Notes under the pieces: model-generated
Database searches by the model: none
What the model was told of the DNA's origin: nothing
What the model saw: only the letters and a program-made list of their open reading frames with translations
Made by a program: the position numbers and the translations under genes
Part shown: in pieces, positions 1 through 8,472 of the stretch
How the letters are laid out: the number at the start of each line of letters is the position of its first letter
Position numbering within the stretch: position 1 is the first letter of the stretch
From: Bacillota bacterium
GTDB taxonomy: Bacteria; Bacillota; Dethiobacteria; DTU022
Direction: 5' to 3'
Length of the DNA stretch: 46,041 nt
Assembly: GCA_030611385.1 (NCBI GenBank)
Contig: JAUWPV010000013.1
Span: forward strand, 1-46,041

Positions 1-1149
1 GGCAATAATCTCGTCGGACCGGCATCCTTTCTTGATTATTTCTGAAACTTTCTTCAGCAGATCATCACCAGCTAGATGTCCAAATGAATCGTTGATCAGC
101 TTTAACCCATTCACGTCACCCATAGCTACAGTTATCGGCAAGTTTCTGTCCACATCCAGCCTCTTTAATTCCTCTTCGAAAAATCTTCGGTTGTATAGTC
201 CGGTCAGGTGGTCGTGATAGCTTAAGTGAAGCAACTTTTGTTCCGCTTCCTCGCGTTCAGTTATATCGATACCAATGGCATAATAGTAAATTGGCTGGCC
301 TTGTAGGTCAAAGAAAGCCCGTTCTCTCCATTCCTGCCACCTGGTTTCTCCATTATTTATTATTTCATCTATATATTGGTTTGAAGGATACCGGGGAGTC
401 AGTGTCGTATATTGTTTCTTTGCTTTTGCTCTTGCTTCTTCTGGCAGGAAATCTAAATATTTTCGGCCAATAAGTTTTTCCGATGGCATCTGGAAGAATT
501 CGCAGTAGCCTTTGTTTACATACTTAAGAGTACTGTCAGGAATAAACTCGCAGATCGATACCGGTAAATCATCAAGCAACGAACGATATTTATCCTTGGC
601 TTCGCGCAGGGCTATTTCACTCGTTTTTCTTAATTCATTCTCTTTTTTTAAGGTCTCATAAAGACTCTCCAGTTGTTTATTCGTTTCCAACAGGTCTCGG
701 GTTTTTTGGTTAACCATAGTTTGAAGCCTTGCTTTTTCATCGCGTTTTTGAACGTTTGAAGCTTTGATTTTTAGCATTGCCCGAATCTGAGCAAATAGTT
801 CGATTTCATCAATCGGTTTGGCTAAAAAAGCTTCAGCGCCACACTCAAGAGCAAGGATCCGGTTTTCCTTATCGTCCTTAACTGCAGTGATAAAAACCAC
901 AGGCACATCCTTCAACACAGAATCAGCTTTCATACACTTGCACGATTCAAATCCATCCATTCCCGTCATTACAATATCCAGCAGGATGACATCCGGCTCT
1001 CTTTTACAGGCCAACGCAAAACCTACCTGGCCGCTAAGCGCTGTTAACACTTCAGCTTCAGGAAAAGCCCCTTTCAAAAGCGCCTTTATGCTGATCAGAT
1101 TATCAGGGGAGTCATCTATCGCTAAAAATATGTTTCTTCTATTTTCCAT
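1..1149 (-). CDS. Response regulator with PAS and GGDEF domains, C-terminus cut by the window edge
   Basis: The reading frame is open from the ATG at 1149 to base 1 (383 residues visible). Residues about 5-125 are a receiver domain with the acidic pair in AIDDSPDN, phospho-acceptor D58 in ILLDIVMTGMDG and conserved lysine in FLAKPID. A coiled linker (about 130-180) leads to a PAS domain (about 185-295, starting YRSLLDDLPVSICEF), then the start of a GGDEF domain (HDHLTGLYNRRFF, followed by GDVNGLKLINDSFGH). The GGDEF signature itself lies beyond the window, so active diguanylate cyclase is inferred, not seen. The start overlaps the last 11 bases of the upstream hybrid kinase gene, so the two are probably translationally coupled. 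Its receiver domain resembles the kinase's second receiver (DDSPDNLISIKALL against EDNPDNMISVKAML), suggesting duplication. It is probably the phosphorelay output of that kinase. Confidence 0.9.
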   Translation of the reverse strand, partial: MENRRNIFLAIDDSPDNLISIKALLKGAFPEAEVLTALSGQVGFALACKREPDVILLDIVMTGMDGFESCKCMKADSVLKDVPVVFITAVKDDKENRILALECGAEAFLAKPIDEIELFAQIRAMLKIKASNVQKRDEKARLQTMVNQKTRDLLETNKQLESLYETLKKENELRKTSEIALREAKDKYRSLLDDLPVSICEFIPDSTLKYVNKGYCEFFQMPSEKLIGRKYLDFLPEEARAKAKKQYTTLTPRYPSNQYIDEIINNGETRWQEWRERAFFDLQGQPIYYYAIGIDITEREEAEQKLLHLSYHDHLTGLYNRRFFEEELKRLDVDRNLPITVAMGDVNGLKLINDSFGHLAGDDLLKKVSEIIKKGCRSDEIIA

Positions 1150-4099
1150 AGAGCACCTCGTCAATCACCTTGAAAAGTTGCTTTTCGGTAATGGGTTTGG
1201 GAATAAAAGCATCAAATCCATGGGCTAGAACTTTTTCACGGTCTTCCGGCATGGCATAGGCTGTCAGTGCAATAATCGGAATATGCTGCAATGCCAGAGA
1301 ATTCCTTATAGTTTCGAAAGCCTCTATTCCATCCATTTCGGGCAGGTCTAGATCCATGAGAATCAAATGGGGCATATTCTGTTTAGCCATTTCCACTGCT
1401 TCCCGGCCATCTGCTGCCTCGATGATGTCGTAACGCCCGACCAACATCGCTTTGACGCTTATCATATTATCCGGATTGTCCTCTACAGCCAGTACCAGCG
1501 GTTTTCCCTTGATGATCTGTTTCTCTCTTCCGGGTCTTTCATCGCTGACTTGGTTGGGAAACAGCATAGCGGCGACTGCTTTTTGGAGTGCCAAACGGTT
1601 AATATCGCCTTTTTGGATAAGCTGATGGATATTGTTTTGTTTTAAGAGCTTATATTCTTCTTTTGTAATATGCTTGGCTGTCAATATAAGCACCGGCACA
1701 TGAGCTGTCCGTTCCACTTCATGCAGGGTTTTGAGTACTTCAAAGCCATCGATGCCTGGCATCATCAGATCGAGGATTATAGCCTCGGGCATGATTTGTT
1801 CGATAATTCCTAACGCTTCGGCACCGTCCCTGGCCACTATTACCCGATGTCCGCTTTCTTCCATCAAATCTTTTATTTGCACAACTGCCGGTTCGCTGTC
1901 TTCTACCAGCAAAATAGTCTTTTGGGATGAAGGAGAAGTTGGTTTAACACTTGTTTGATCAGGGGAATATTGTGGTTCTGTAATTATCTCTGCCGTTGAT
2001 CCTACTTCCGCGGTTCTGTATTCATCAGAATATTGCATGGGCAGGCTGATTGTAAATTCTGATCCCTCGTCAAGATTACTGATGGCATTAATTGATCCGC
2101 TAAGCAGCTTTGCGTATTTATTTGCGATGGCCAAACCCAGGCCGGTGCCGCCAAATCTTCGGGATGTGCTACTGTCAGCCTGCCTGAACTCATCAAAAAT
2201 ATGCAGCTGATGTTCTTCGGCAATGCCAATACCGGTATCGACCACCTTGATTTCAATGTGATCATCTCTTTGCCGGGCAGTAATTTTCACCGCATTGCCA
2301 ATTATATTCTGCAAAATATGGTGGCATTTGTCTAGATCGCTTTCAATGAAGAAATCCATATCTTTTCCCTCATGGATGGTTTCAATATTTTTCTGGTCAG
2401 CCAGCGGCTGGATCATGGATACAATATCAGCTATCAAACTGTTAATATTAAACCTTGTAATCTCAATATCCACCCGTCCGGCTTCAAGGCGGGAGATATC
2501 CAATATATCGTTAATCAGGTTAAGAAGATTTTTTCCGCTGCGCTCGATGATCTCCAGATAGCCGAGTTCCTCTTCAGGAATCCGTTCGGCAAGACGGCGA
2601 TTAAGAACCCCAGATAGAGCGATTACGGAATTAAGCGGCGTGTGAAGCTCATGGCTCATATTCGATAAAAAGCTGTTCTTAAGCCGGTTGGCTTCACCCA
2701 ATTGCTTCTTCTGCATTTCCAGCTCACTGTTAAAGTAGGTCAATTCGGCATTTTGGGCGGCCAGTTCAGTGTGCTGCGCTTCCAATTCCCGGTTTTTTTC
2801 TTCCATTTCTTCATTCAAGTTGCTTATTATGCGGTAAGTCAGAACCCCGTCAATACGGGCGCTCATAGTGTTTAGAATGTCATCGATCAGCTCCAGGGCC
2901 TGACCGGAGAAATTGGTGATGGTTGCCAGAGAAATAACGGCTATTATTTGCTCATGAGCAAGGATCGGAACGGTTATGATTTCCCGCGGAATAAAACTAC
3001 CGCTTGTTGTGGAGAAAACAAAGCGCGTATTTTCAGGAATATCAGCAATATACTGCCGTTTTCGTGATGTAATAGCAAGGCCAAACTCTCCTTCCGGTCT
3101 GCTGGCATTAAAGGACTGTCTTCTATTGTCATCCATGCCTATAGATTCGAAATGTTCAAAGGTTTTTTTGTCTTCGCTCAACAGATAGACCGCCGCCACC
3201 TGCGCATTGGTTTGGGCTGCAAGTTCATTGAGCGTAGACCTGAAGAAAGTTTTGGCATCGCCCTCAGACAGCATCACCCCGGCCAGGCGTGCGCTCTTTT
3301 CATTTAAACTCATATTCATCTGAATAGTTTGCAGCATGCTGTTGAATGAAGAGGATAATACGCCATACTCATTACCATGCTTAATGGAACTCCGGTCGGT
3401 CAGATCGCCCTTTTGAACGCTCAGGGCAACCCGGTTCAATTCATCCAGCGGATTCTTGATGTTTTTATAAATGAAATTGGATAGGATGTATGCAAAGATT
3501 ATCACACCAACCAGCAATATTAGCAGAAACCTGTTTGACCAGTCATTCAACTCAGCGGAATCAGAATATAAGGTGTCCGCTTTGTTCTCGGCAAATTCGC
3601 CGATATATTTAATGCTTTCAAGGAACAGTTCTTTATAGAGATCTACCGTTCCCTCAGAATACAACATATTCACTGCTTCCCCTGCTTCTCCGGAAAGTGC
3701 AAGTACAATGTGCTCTTCAATGGCTGTTTTCCAAAGGATATAAGCTTGGTAGGTTTTGTCCACATCTTCCTGAGAACCCATATAGCGATCCCGTAAAATA
3801 GTAAACTGCAATTCCATATTGGTTTTAGATAATTCCATTAATTGTATGTCTGCTAACCTTTCTTGTTCACTCCTAACTATTATCAAATCCCTCATATACA
3901 GGCCCATATTCAGGGTTTCTATATTAATGTTCTCGAGGGCTCTGCGGACTTGCAGCGGGTGATTGTACATGATTTCTGTTTGCTCGTGGAGTTGATCTGT
4001 TTGCATGAAAGTAACCACTCCCAGCAAAATAAATAAAAGCAAAAAAACTGCATAGCCAAACCTGAGCTGTTTTCCGATTCCAGGTGTTTTTATATTCAT
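1139..4099 (-). CDS. Membrane-bound hybrid sensor histidine kinase (HAMP-GAF-HisKA-HATPase-REC-REC)
   Basis: This 986-residue sensor kinase has a membrane helix at about 14-32, an external helical domain to about 188 resembling four-helix-bundle sensors, and a second helix at about 190-210. HAMP (about 210-262) and GAF (about 275-420) domains, then a coiled coil (425-470), lead to the kinase core. The phospho-accepting His is H483 in NMSHELHTPLN. The ATP-binding domain has a divergent N box (IIGNAVKIT), DTGIGI, and GGTGLGLAIANKYA. Two receiver domains follow, with phospho-acceptors D777 (ILDLMMPGIDG) and D916 (LMDLDLPEMDG). The ATG at 4099 is preceded by AAGGAGGAG. It lies downstream of the cheR-like gene and overlaps the next regulator by 11 bases. 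The stimulus is unknown. The GAF domain might bind a cytosolic ligand. Confidence 0.95.
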   Translation of the reverse strand: MNIKTPGIGKQLRFGYAVFLLLFILLGVVTFMQTDQLHEQTEIMYNHPLQVRRALENINIETLNMGLYMRDLIIVRSEQERLADIQLMELSKTNMELQFTILRDRYMGSQEDVDKTYQAYILWKTAIEEHIVLALSGEAGEAVNMLYSEGTVDLYKELFLESIKYIGEFAENKADTLYSDSAELNDWSNRFLLILLVGVIIFAYILSNFIYKNIKNPLDELNRVALSVQKGDLTDRSSIKHGNEYGVLSSSFNSMLQTIQMNMSLNEKSARLAGVMLSEGDAKTFFRSTLNELAAQTNAQVAAVYLLSEDKKTFEHFESIGMDDNRRQSFNASRPEGEFGLAITSRKRQYIADIPENTRFVFSTTSGSFIPREIITVPILAHEQIIAVISLATITNFSGQALELIDDILNTMSARIDGVLTYRIISNLNEEMEEKNRELEAQHTELAAQNAELTYFNSELEMQKKQLGEANRLKNSFLSNMSHELHTPLNSVIALSGVLNRRLAERIPEEELGYLEIIERSGKNLLNLINDILDISRLEAGRVDIEITRFNINSLIADIVSMIQPLADQKNIETIHEGKDMDFFIESDLDKCHHILQNIIGNAVKITARQRDDHIEIKVVDTGIGIAEEHQLHIFDEFRQADSSTSRRFGGTGLGLAIANKYAKLLSGSINAISNLDEGSEFTISLPMQYSDEYRTAEVGSTAEIITEPQYSPDQTSVKPTSPSSQKTILLVEDSEPAVVQIKDLMEESGHRVIVARDGAEALGIIEQIMPEAIILDLMMPGIDGFEVLKTLHEVERTAHVPVLILTAKHITKEEYKLLKQNNIHQLIQKGDINRLALQKAVAAMLFPNQVSDERPGREKQIIKGKPLVLAVEDNPDNMISVKAMLVGRYDIIEAADGREAVEMAKQNMPHLILMDLDLPEMDGIEAFETIRNSLALQHIPIIALTAYAMPEDREKVLAHGFDAFIPKPITEKQLFKVIDEVLYGK

Positions 4100-4180
4100 T
4101 GCTTACTCCTCCTTGAGCTGCAGAAACGAAACTTTACTTTCGAAGGATCAGTGCTTCATTTCCATTTGATCTGTTCCTGA

Positions 4181-5056
4181 TCAGATCTTTTCAAAAATGG
4201 AGATCGGTATAGCTATATTTTTGAGTTTTAATTCTTTCGCTATATATGCTCTTTCAGCTTCATCGGTGACCAGGTATCCCCCGGGTAGTATGGTTTTCAG
4301 TAATTTATTGACGATAAACTGCTGCAATTCAGTTTTGTAGTAAAGCAATAGGTTGCAGCACATTACAATATCAAAGCCTCCATAGATGCTTTCCGGAGGA
4401 TTAAAAGTAGACTTGTCCAGAATATTGTAGGTCAAAAAACTGATATTTTTTCTTAAACATGGAACAATCGTATAGGTTTTGTCCCGTTTGGTAAAATATT
4501 TGTCAAGATAAAACATCTTCACATTTTGAACCGCATCCTGGTTGTATACACCCGCCTGTCCTATGGCGATTGCCTCTCGCGAAATATCGGTGGCAAAAAT
4601 TCGAAAACGAATTTCTTCCCTGTTTGCTTCAGCCAGTTCAGAAAGAAGCATCGCTATCGAATAGGGCTCTTGTCCATGCGAACACCCTGCAGACCAGATC
4701 CTGATCTCGTGTCCTGACTGTTTTCGGTTTATTATGCCAGGAAACACTGCCTGTTCCAGTAGGGTAAAGGCAAGTTGGTCCCTGAAAAATTGGCTATACT
4801 GGATGTTTAAAGACCTGTAAAAGTCCTCTGCTTCTTTGCTGTTTGTTTCCAATATGCGACAGTATTCTGCAGCATTTTCAGCGCCGGCTGTCATCTTTCT
4901 TTTTTCCAGTGTCTTGAGCAGAAAGTCTTGGTCGTATATATCAATATTTTTGCCGTACCGCTGTTTCATTACCAGCATAATCTTATCCAGTTCTTTATCC
5001 ATACGACCCCCGGTTAAGCTGCTTCTGAGCATTTCAGTAAATTCTGTTTTTACCAT
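4181..5056 (-). CDS. CheR-type S-adenosylmethionine-dependent protein methyltransferase
   Basis: The 291-residue protein has a CheR layout: a helical N-terminal domain (about 20-90), then a Rossmann methyltransferase domain with the SAM-binding motif IWSAGCSHGQEPYSIAM and an acidic residue at the end of strand 2 (FRIFATDIS). A later motif, FDIVMCCNLLLYY, replaces the usual CRNVLIYF. CheR enzymes methylate glutamates on chemoreceptors, but no receptor, CheA, CheB or CheW gene is visible, so the substrate may instead be the adjacent sensor kinase or a distant receptor. The ATG at 5056 has AAAGGG 10-12 bases upstream. An internal ATG at 5002 (MDKELDK) is a possible alternative. It is the first gene of the minus-strand signalling operon and has a good promoter at 5093-5121. 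The methyltransferase fold is clear; a role in chemotaxis is inference. Confidence 0.88.
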   Translation of the reverse strand: MVKTEFTEMLRSSLTGGRMDKELDKIMLVMKQRYGKNIDIYDQDFLLKTLEKRKMTAGAENAAEYCRILETNSKEAEDFYRSLNIQYSQFFRDQLAFTLLEQAVFPGIINRKQSGHEIRIWSAGCSHGQEPYSIAMLLSELAEANREEIRFRIFATDISREAIAIGQAGVYNQDAVQNVKMFYLDKYFTKRDKTYTIVPCLRKNISFLTYNILDKSTFNPPESIYGGFDIVMCCNLLLYYKTELQQFIVNKLLKTILPGGYLVTDEAERAYIAKELKLKNIAIPISIFEKI

Positions 5057-5092
5057 ATACTGCGCCCTTTAAAGATATCTGATACTTCCCAA

Positions 5093-5121
5093 ATTATAGC
5101 AGACTATTGTGATTATATCAA
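5093..5121 (-). promoter_or_regulatory. Sigma-A-type promoter of the cheR-kinase-regulator operon
   Basis: On the minus strand, TTGATA (5121-5116) and TATAAT (5098-5093) are separated by 17 bases, close to the vegetative consensus. The -10 box ends about 37 bases before the ATG of the methyltransferase gene. Confidence 0.75.
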
Positions 5122-5291
5122 ATGTGTGTTGTAAAATATGATAATAATATTAAAATATGTATTGATTATCCATCTGCAAACGGTAAAAAGAATGGATGAA
5201 TTTCAGTCAGCAAAAACAGCGGAACGAAGAATCAAAGGAAGTTGTCAGTCGCCTGGAAGATAAAGGGCGACTTCACGTTGCCTGACTTTGA

Positions 5292-5320
5292 TTGACAAAG
5301 CTTTTTGCACATGTTAAAAT
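5292..5320 (+). promoter_or_regulatory. Vegetative promoter of the rplU operon
   Basis: TTGACA (5292-5297), a 17-base spacer and TAAAAT (5315-5320) match the sigma-A consensus. Transcription would start near 5327, leaving an untranslated leader of nearly 90 bases before rplU. The rest of the gap upstream (5122-5291) is AT-rich and holds only a weak hairpin, with AGTCGCC at 5247-5253 against GGCGACT at 5266-5272. Confidence 0.85.
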
Positions 5321-5329
5321 CTGCAATAG

Positions 5330-5412
5330 ATTTATAACCGCACGAAGACGGTCTTTAAAGCCCCGCAAAGATTTGGGCTGCCTGCTTCGGCGAGTCCTTA
5401 CGGGGGGTTTGT
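5330..5412 (+). promoter_or_regulatory. Probable L21 ribosomal-protein leader (autoregulatory 5' UTR)
   Basis: The leader can form two mutually exclusive helices. Locally, AGCCC (5359-5363) pairs with GGGCT (5375-5379). Alternatively CCCCG (5361-5365) pairs with CGGGG (5401-5405), which would bury the G-run (5402-5407) that serves as ribosome binding site seven bases before the rplU ATG. A small hairpin, ACCG (5337-5340) with CGGT (5349-5352), lies upstream. An L21 leader RNA is known in Firmicutes at this position. Assignment here rests on position and pairing, not on a covariance search. Confidence 0.55.
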
Positions 5413-5414
5413 TT

Positions 5415-5726
5415 ATGTACGCAATCATTGAGACAGGCGGTAAGCAGTACCGCGTAGAAGAAGGCAAAGTAATCCGCGTGGAAAAGCTGCCGGTGGAAAA
5501 AGGCGAGACTGTCAGCTTTGACCGGGTTTTGTTGCTGAATAAAGGTGAAGAGATCAAAGTGGGAAAGCCATTCCTGGAAAACTGCCAGGTTGAGGGCAAG
5601 GTTGTCAGCGTTGGCCGGGATAAGAAAATTATTGTCTTCAAATACAAGGCGAAGAAAAATTATAAACGCAAGCAGGGCCACCGGCAGCCTTATAGCGATG
5701 TGCTTATTAGCAAGATCAATGTTTAA
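5415..5726 (+). CDS. rplU: 50S ribosomal protein L21
   Basis: The 103-residue protein begins [17 protein letters not shown], the classic L21 N-terminus, and ends in the basic rRNA-binding tail ([16 protein letters not shown]). L21 binds 23S rRNA in the large subunit. The frame extends further upstream, but the family length and the G-rich ribosome binding site at 5402-5407 place the start at 5415. It is the first gene of the rplU-rpmA-obg cluster. The usual gene between rplU and rpmA in many Firmicutes, encoding the cysteine protease Prp, is absent: only 49 bases separate the two. Confidence 0.97.
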   Translation: MYAIIETGGKQYRVEEGKVIRVEKLPVEKGETVSFDRVLLLNKGEEIKVGKPFLENCQVEGKVVSVGRDKKIIVFKYKAKKNYKRKQGHRQPYSDVLISKINV

Positions 5727-5775
5727 TCATTTAAAATTATTAATAAGATTACGGCATGAAAGAGAGGTGTTATAA

Positions 5776-6048
5776 GTGGCTCATAAAAAAGGAGTCGGTA
5801 GTTCACGCAACGGTCGCGACAGCAAGGCTAAAATGCTTGGTGTCAAACGTTACGGCGGACAGCTGGTTAAAGCAGGTAGCATTCTAGTCCGGCAAAGGGG
5901 TTCCCGTTTTCATCCGGGACTTAATGTCGGGAAAGGACGCGATGATACCCTGTTTGCCATGGCTGAAGGTAGGGTAGTTTTTGAATATAATAATCGTGCC
6001 AAAAAACAGGTTAGTGTATATCCGGAAGAGAGCGCGGCAGTTAACTAG
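5776..6048 (+). CDS. rpmA: 50S ribosomal protein L27
   Basis: The 90-residue protein starts [15 protein letters not shown] after a GTG codon, with GAGAGG about ten bases upstream. The flexible N-terminus of L27 reaches the peptidyl-transferase centre. In many Firmicutes, L27 carries an extra N-terminal peptide that the protease Prp must remove. This copy lacks it, agreeing with the missing prp gene. The body matches L27 throughout ([23 protein letters not shown] is the conserved core region, residues about 35-57). The 74 bases before obg contain a short GC hairpin near 6060-6076, too weak to call a terminator. Confidence 0.97.
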   Translation: MAHKKGVGSSRNGRDSKAKMLGVKRYGGQLVKAGSILVRQRGSRFHPGLNVGKGRDDTLFAMAEGRVVFEYNNRAKKQVSVYPEESAAVN

Positions 6049-6122
6049 CCGAAGATGGACCGGGTTAATCCCGGGGCTTTGTTTCTATCCCAGAAAGCAG
6101 TGCTGCAGGTGATCCCAGGTTA

Positions 6123-7403
6123 ATGTTTGTAGACGAGTTGGAGTTATCGGTATGCGGAGGCCGTGGCGGTAATGGTGTAGTATCTTTCCGCCGGGAAAAG
6201 TATGTTGCAAAAGGGGGCCCCGATGGTGGGGATGGTGGCAACGGGGGCGGTGTGTACCTGTGGGCTGATCCATCTAAACATAGCTTCCTCGACCTGCGCT
6301 ATAAGCGTCTGTTCAAGGCAGCCAACGGGGAAAACGGTCGCAGTAAGAACCAGCATGGAGCCAGGAGCGCAGATCTGATTATTCCCGTTCCCCTGGGTAC
6401 CATTGTCCGCGATAACGAGCAAAAAGTTTTGGCCGATCTTACTTTCCCTGGTCAGAAAACGCTGGTAGCTGGAGGCGGCAGGGGCGGAAAAGGTAATGCC
6501 CGCTTTGCCAGTTCCCGAAGGCGAGTACCCCGTCTGGCCGAAAGAGGCTTGCCGGGTGTGGAAAGAGCAATATTTCTTGAACTCAAACTGATGGCTCAGG
6601 TGGGGCTGGTCGGTTTTCCCAATGCCGGAAAATCTACTCTCTTGGGGAGAATTTCTGAGGCAAAACCGAAAACAGCCGCTTATCCATTTACTACCCTCAC
6701 TCCCAACTTAGGTGTGGTCAAAGTTGGCGATGAGGGCAGTTTTATTGTAGCCGATCTACCGGGTCTGATCGAAGGATCCCACCAGGGTGCCGGGTTAGGG
6801 CACCGTTTTCTGCGTCACGTGGAAAGAAACCTGCTGTTGCTCTTTCTGATTGATCTTTCAACTAATGCTCATCCCGAACCGGCGGTAGCGTACGGCTTGT
6901 TAAAGAAGGAACTTGAAATATTCAGTTCTCGATTGGTTGACTACCCACGTGTGGTGGTCGGCAATAAGCTTGACCTGGGCGATACGGAAGAGCGCCTTGA
7001 AGCTCTGCAAAATAGTATTAAAGAGACCGATGGTGTAGAGATTCCTGTTTTCGGTATTTCCGCAGCAACCGGCCAGGGGATTGCTGAACTGATCCGTTAT
7101 TTATTGATCAGGGTCAATAAACTTAACGAAGGAAAAAGCCCGGTCGATGCGGAAGAGATAATCAGACCGTTAGCAATTGATCTAACTCCGCTGAAAATCG
7201 AAAAATCCGGTGATCTATTCGTTATCAGTGGCGCCGCTATCGAAAGAATGGCCGCTAAAACCGATTTCGACAATGAAGAAGGTTTGCTCCGCTTTCAGAA
7301 ATATTGCCGCCGCAGCGGTTTAGATAAAGAACTGAGCAAAATGGGCATAAAAGAAGGCGATACGGTGCAGATTGGCAAGGAAGAACTTATCTATTACGAA
7401 TAA
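6123..7403 (+). CDS. obg: GTPase Obg/CgtA, ribosome assembly and stress GTPase
   Basis: The 426-residue protein has the three Obg domains. The glycine-rich Obg fold (about 1-158) opens with CGGRGGNGVVSFRREK. The GTPase domain (about 159-325) has the P-loop GFPNAGKSTLL, the G2 region TTLTPNLGVV, the G3 motif DLPGLIEGS and the NKLD motif. The C-terminal OCT domain (about 340-426) is also present. Obg binds the 50S subunit late in assembly and links growth to guanine nucleotide levels. The order rplU-rpmA-obg-nadD-yqeK-rsfS is widely conserved in Firmicutes. AGG lies close before the ATG, a short spacing, with AGGTGAT further upstream. Confidence 0.97.
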   Translation: MFVDELELSVCGGRGGNGVVSFRREKYVAKGGPDGGDGGNGGGVYLWADPSKHSFLDLRYKRLFKAANGENGRSKNQHGARSADLIIPVPLGTIVRDNEQKVLADLTFPGQKTLVAGGGRGGKGNARFASSRRRVPRLAERGLPGVERAIFLELKLMAQVGLVGFPNAGKSTLLGRISEAKPKTAAYPFTTLTPNLGVVKVGDEGSFIVADLPGLIEGSHQGAGLGHRFLRHVERNLLLLFLIDLSTNAHPEPAVAYGLLKKELEIFSSRLVDYPRVVVGNKLDLGDTEERLEALQNSIKETDGVEIPVFGISAATGQGIAELIRYLLIRVNKLNEGKSPVDAEEIIRPLAIDLTPLKIEKSGDLFVISGAAIERMAAKTDFDNEEGLLRFQKYCRRSGLDKELSKMGIKEGDTVQIGKEELIYYE

Positions 7404-7424
7404 AGGGAAAAGAGGCTTTTCAAG

Positions 7425-8075
7425 GTGTTGCTTGCAGCGACTAAAAAGAATAAAACCGGAAGCCTGAATATCGGCGTGATGGGCGGAACTTTTGATCCCA
7501 TCCACATGGGGCACTTGGTTACCGCTGAAGAGGCCAGACAGCAGTTTGATCTCGACTACGTGGTTTTTGTCCCGGCCGGTGTACCACCGCATAAAGAGAA
7601 AGAGGCAATTTCACTCCCCGAACACCGTTACCTGATGACTTCCCTTGCAGTTATGTCCAATCCCTCTTTTTTTGTATCCCGTGTCGAGATCGATCAAGAA
7701 GCCCCCACTTACACCATCGATACAGTCAGGCATTTTTCCTGTGGCAAAGAACCGCAGCCGGAAGTCTTTTTCATCACCGGCGCAGACGCCATATTGGAAA
7801 TATTTACGTGGAAAGATTACGAAGAATTACTGCGGCTCTGTACTTTTATTGCCGTTTCCAGGCCGGGCTATTCTCTGGATCATTTTCATGAGACCATGGA
7901 GCGGACCTGTCCTGAGATGAGACATAATGTGCATCTCTTGGAAATTCCTGCCCTGGCGGTATCTTCGACTTTTATCCGTGAAAGAGTGACCTTAAGCAAA
8001 ACGATTAAGTATCTGACCCCGGAGCCTGTTGAACAATACATCAAAAAACATGAGTTGTACCTGACCGACAGGTGA
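7425..8075 (+). CDS. nadD: Nicotinate-nucleotide adenylyltransferase
   Basis: This 216-residue enzyme of NAD synthesis adenylates nicotinate mononucleotide. The nucleotidyltransferase signature GGTFDPIHMGH lies at about residues 20-30 and the second ATP-binding motif near the C-terminus (VSSTFIRERV). The GTG at 7425 is the likely start, though the neighbouring TTG at 7428 is possible. The first 14 residues extend beyond the usual NadD start. It follows obg by 21 bases in the conserved cluster. In most relatives nadD is followed directly by yqeK. Here an RRM gene intervenes. Confidence 0.95.
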   Translation: MLLAATKKNKTGSLNIGVMGGTFDPIHMGHLVTAEEARQQFDLDYVVFVPAGVPPHKEKEAISLPEHRYLMTSLAVMSNPSFFVSRVEIDQEAPTYTIDTVRHFSCGKEPQPEVFFITGADAILEIFTWKDYEELLRLCTFIAVSRPGYSLDHFHETMERTCPEMRHNVHLLEIPALAVSSTFIRERVTLSKTIKYLTPEPVEQYIKKHELYLTDR

Positions 8076-8079
8076 AAAA

Positions 8080-8111
8080 CAGGTTTTATTAACCTGGAAA
8101 TAGGTTATAAT
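8080..8111 (+). promoter_or_regulatory. Inverted repeat and -10 box upstream of the RRM gene
   Basis: A perfect 6-base inverted repeat, CAGGTT (8080-8085) and AACCTG (8091-8096) with a 5-base loop, is followed ten bases later by a consensus TATAAT (8106-8111). No good -35 box is present at the right distance, so this may be an activator-dependent promoter or a simple hairpin after nadD. Confidence 0.4.
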
Positions 8112-8133
8112 ATACTCGGAGGTGTACGATTAA

Positions 8134-8385
8134 ATGGCAAAAACTTTGTATGTGGGGAACATTCCCTGGAGCACCAAGGAAAGCGATCTCGAACAGTTCT
8201 TTACGCTATATGGTGAAGTGTTTGAGTGCCGCATTATTACCGAGAGAGCCACCGGACGTTCCCGCGGTTACGGTTTTGTTGAAGTGAACGATGATGATAT
8301 GGATGAAATTATGGAGAAAACGAACGGTGCAGAGATGGAAGGACGTAAACTGGTAGTTAATGAAGCAAAGCCACGTGAACAGTAG
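8134..8385 (+). CDS. Small single-RRM RNA-binding protein
   Basis: The 83-residue protein is a single RNA recognition motif. RNP2 is LYVGNI (residues 5-10) and RNP1 is RGYGFVEV (about 45-52), with the aromatic residues that stack on RNA in place. Such stand-alone RRM proteins are common in cyanobacteria and scattered in other bacteria, where they are proposed to bind mRNA, often under cold or stress. Its targets here are unknown. The ATG at 8134 has CGGAGG 10-15 bases upstream, and the gene may have its own promoter (TATAAT at 8106-8111). It interrupts the usual nadD-yqeK adjacency, which suggests a later insertion. Confidence 0.93.
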   Translation: MAKTLYVGNIPWSTKESDLEQFFTLYGEVFECRIITERATGRSRGYGFVEVNDDDMDEIMEKTNGAEMEGRKLVVNEAKPREQ

Positions 8386-8472
8386 ATTTGCATTATTATT
8401 CTTTAATTCTCATTGAAAGAAGATGAAGTGGTTTATAAATTGAGCATTAATTGAATAAGCCGGGATGATTCC

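Noticed and set aside
6049-6122. A terminator between rpmA and obg
   Set aside because: The CCGGG/CCCGG hairpin has only five pairs and no proper T-run. The genes are normally co-transcribed.
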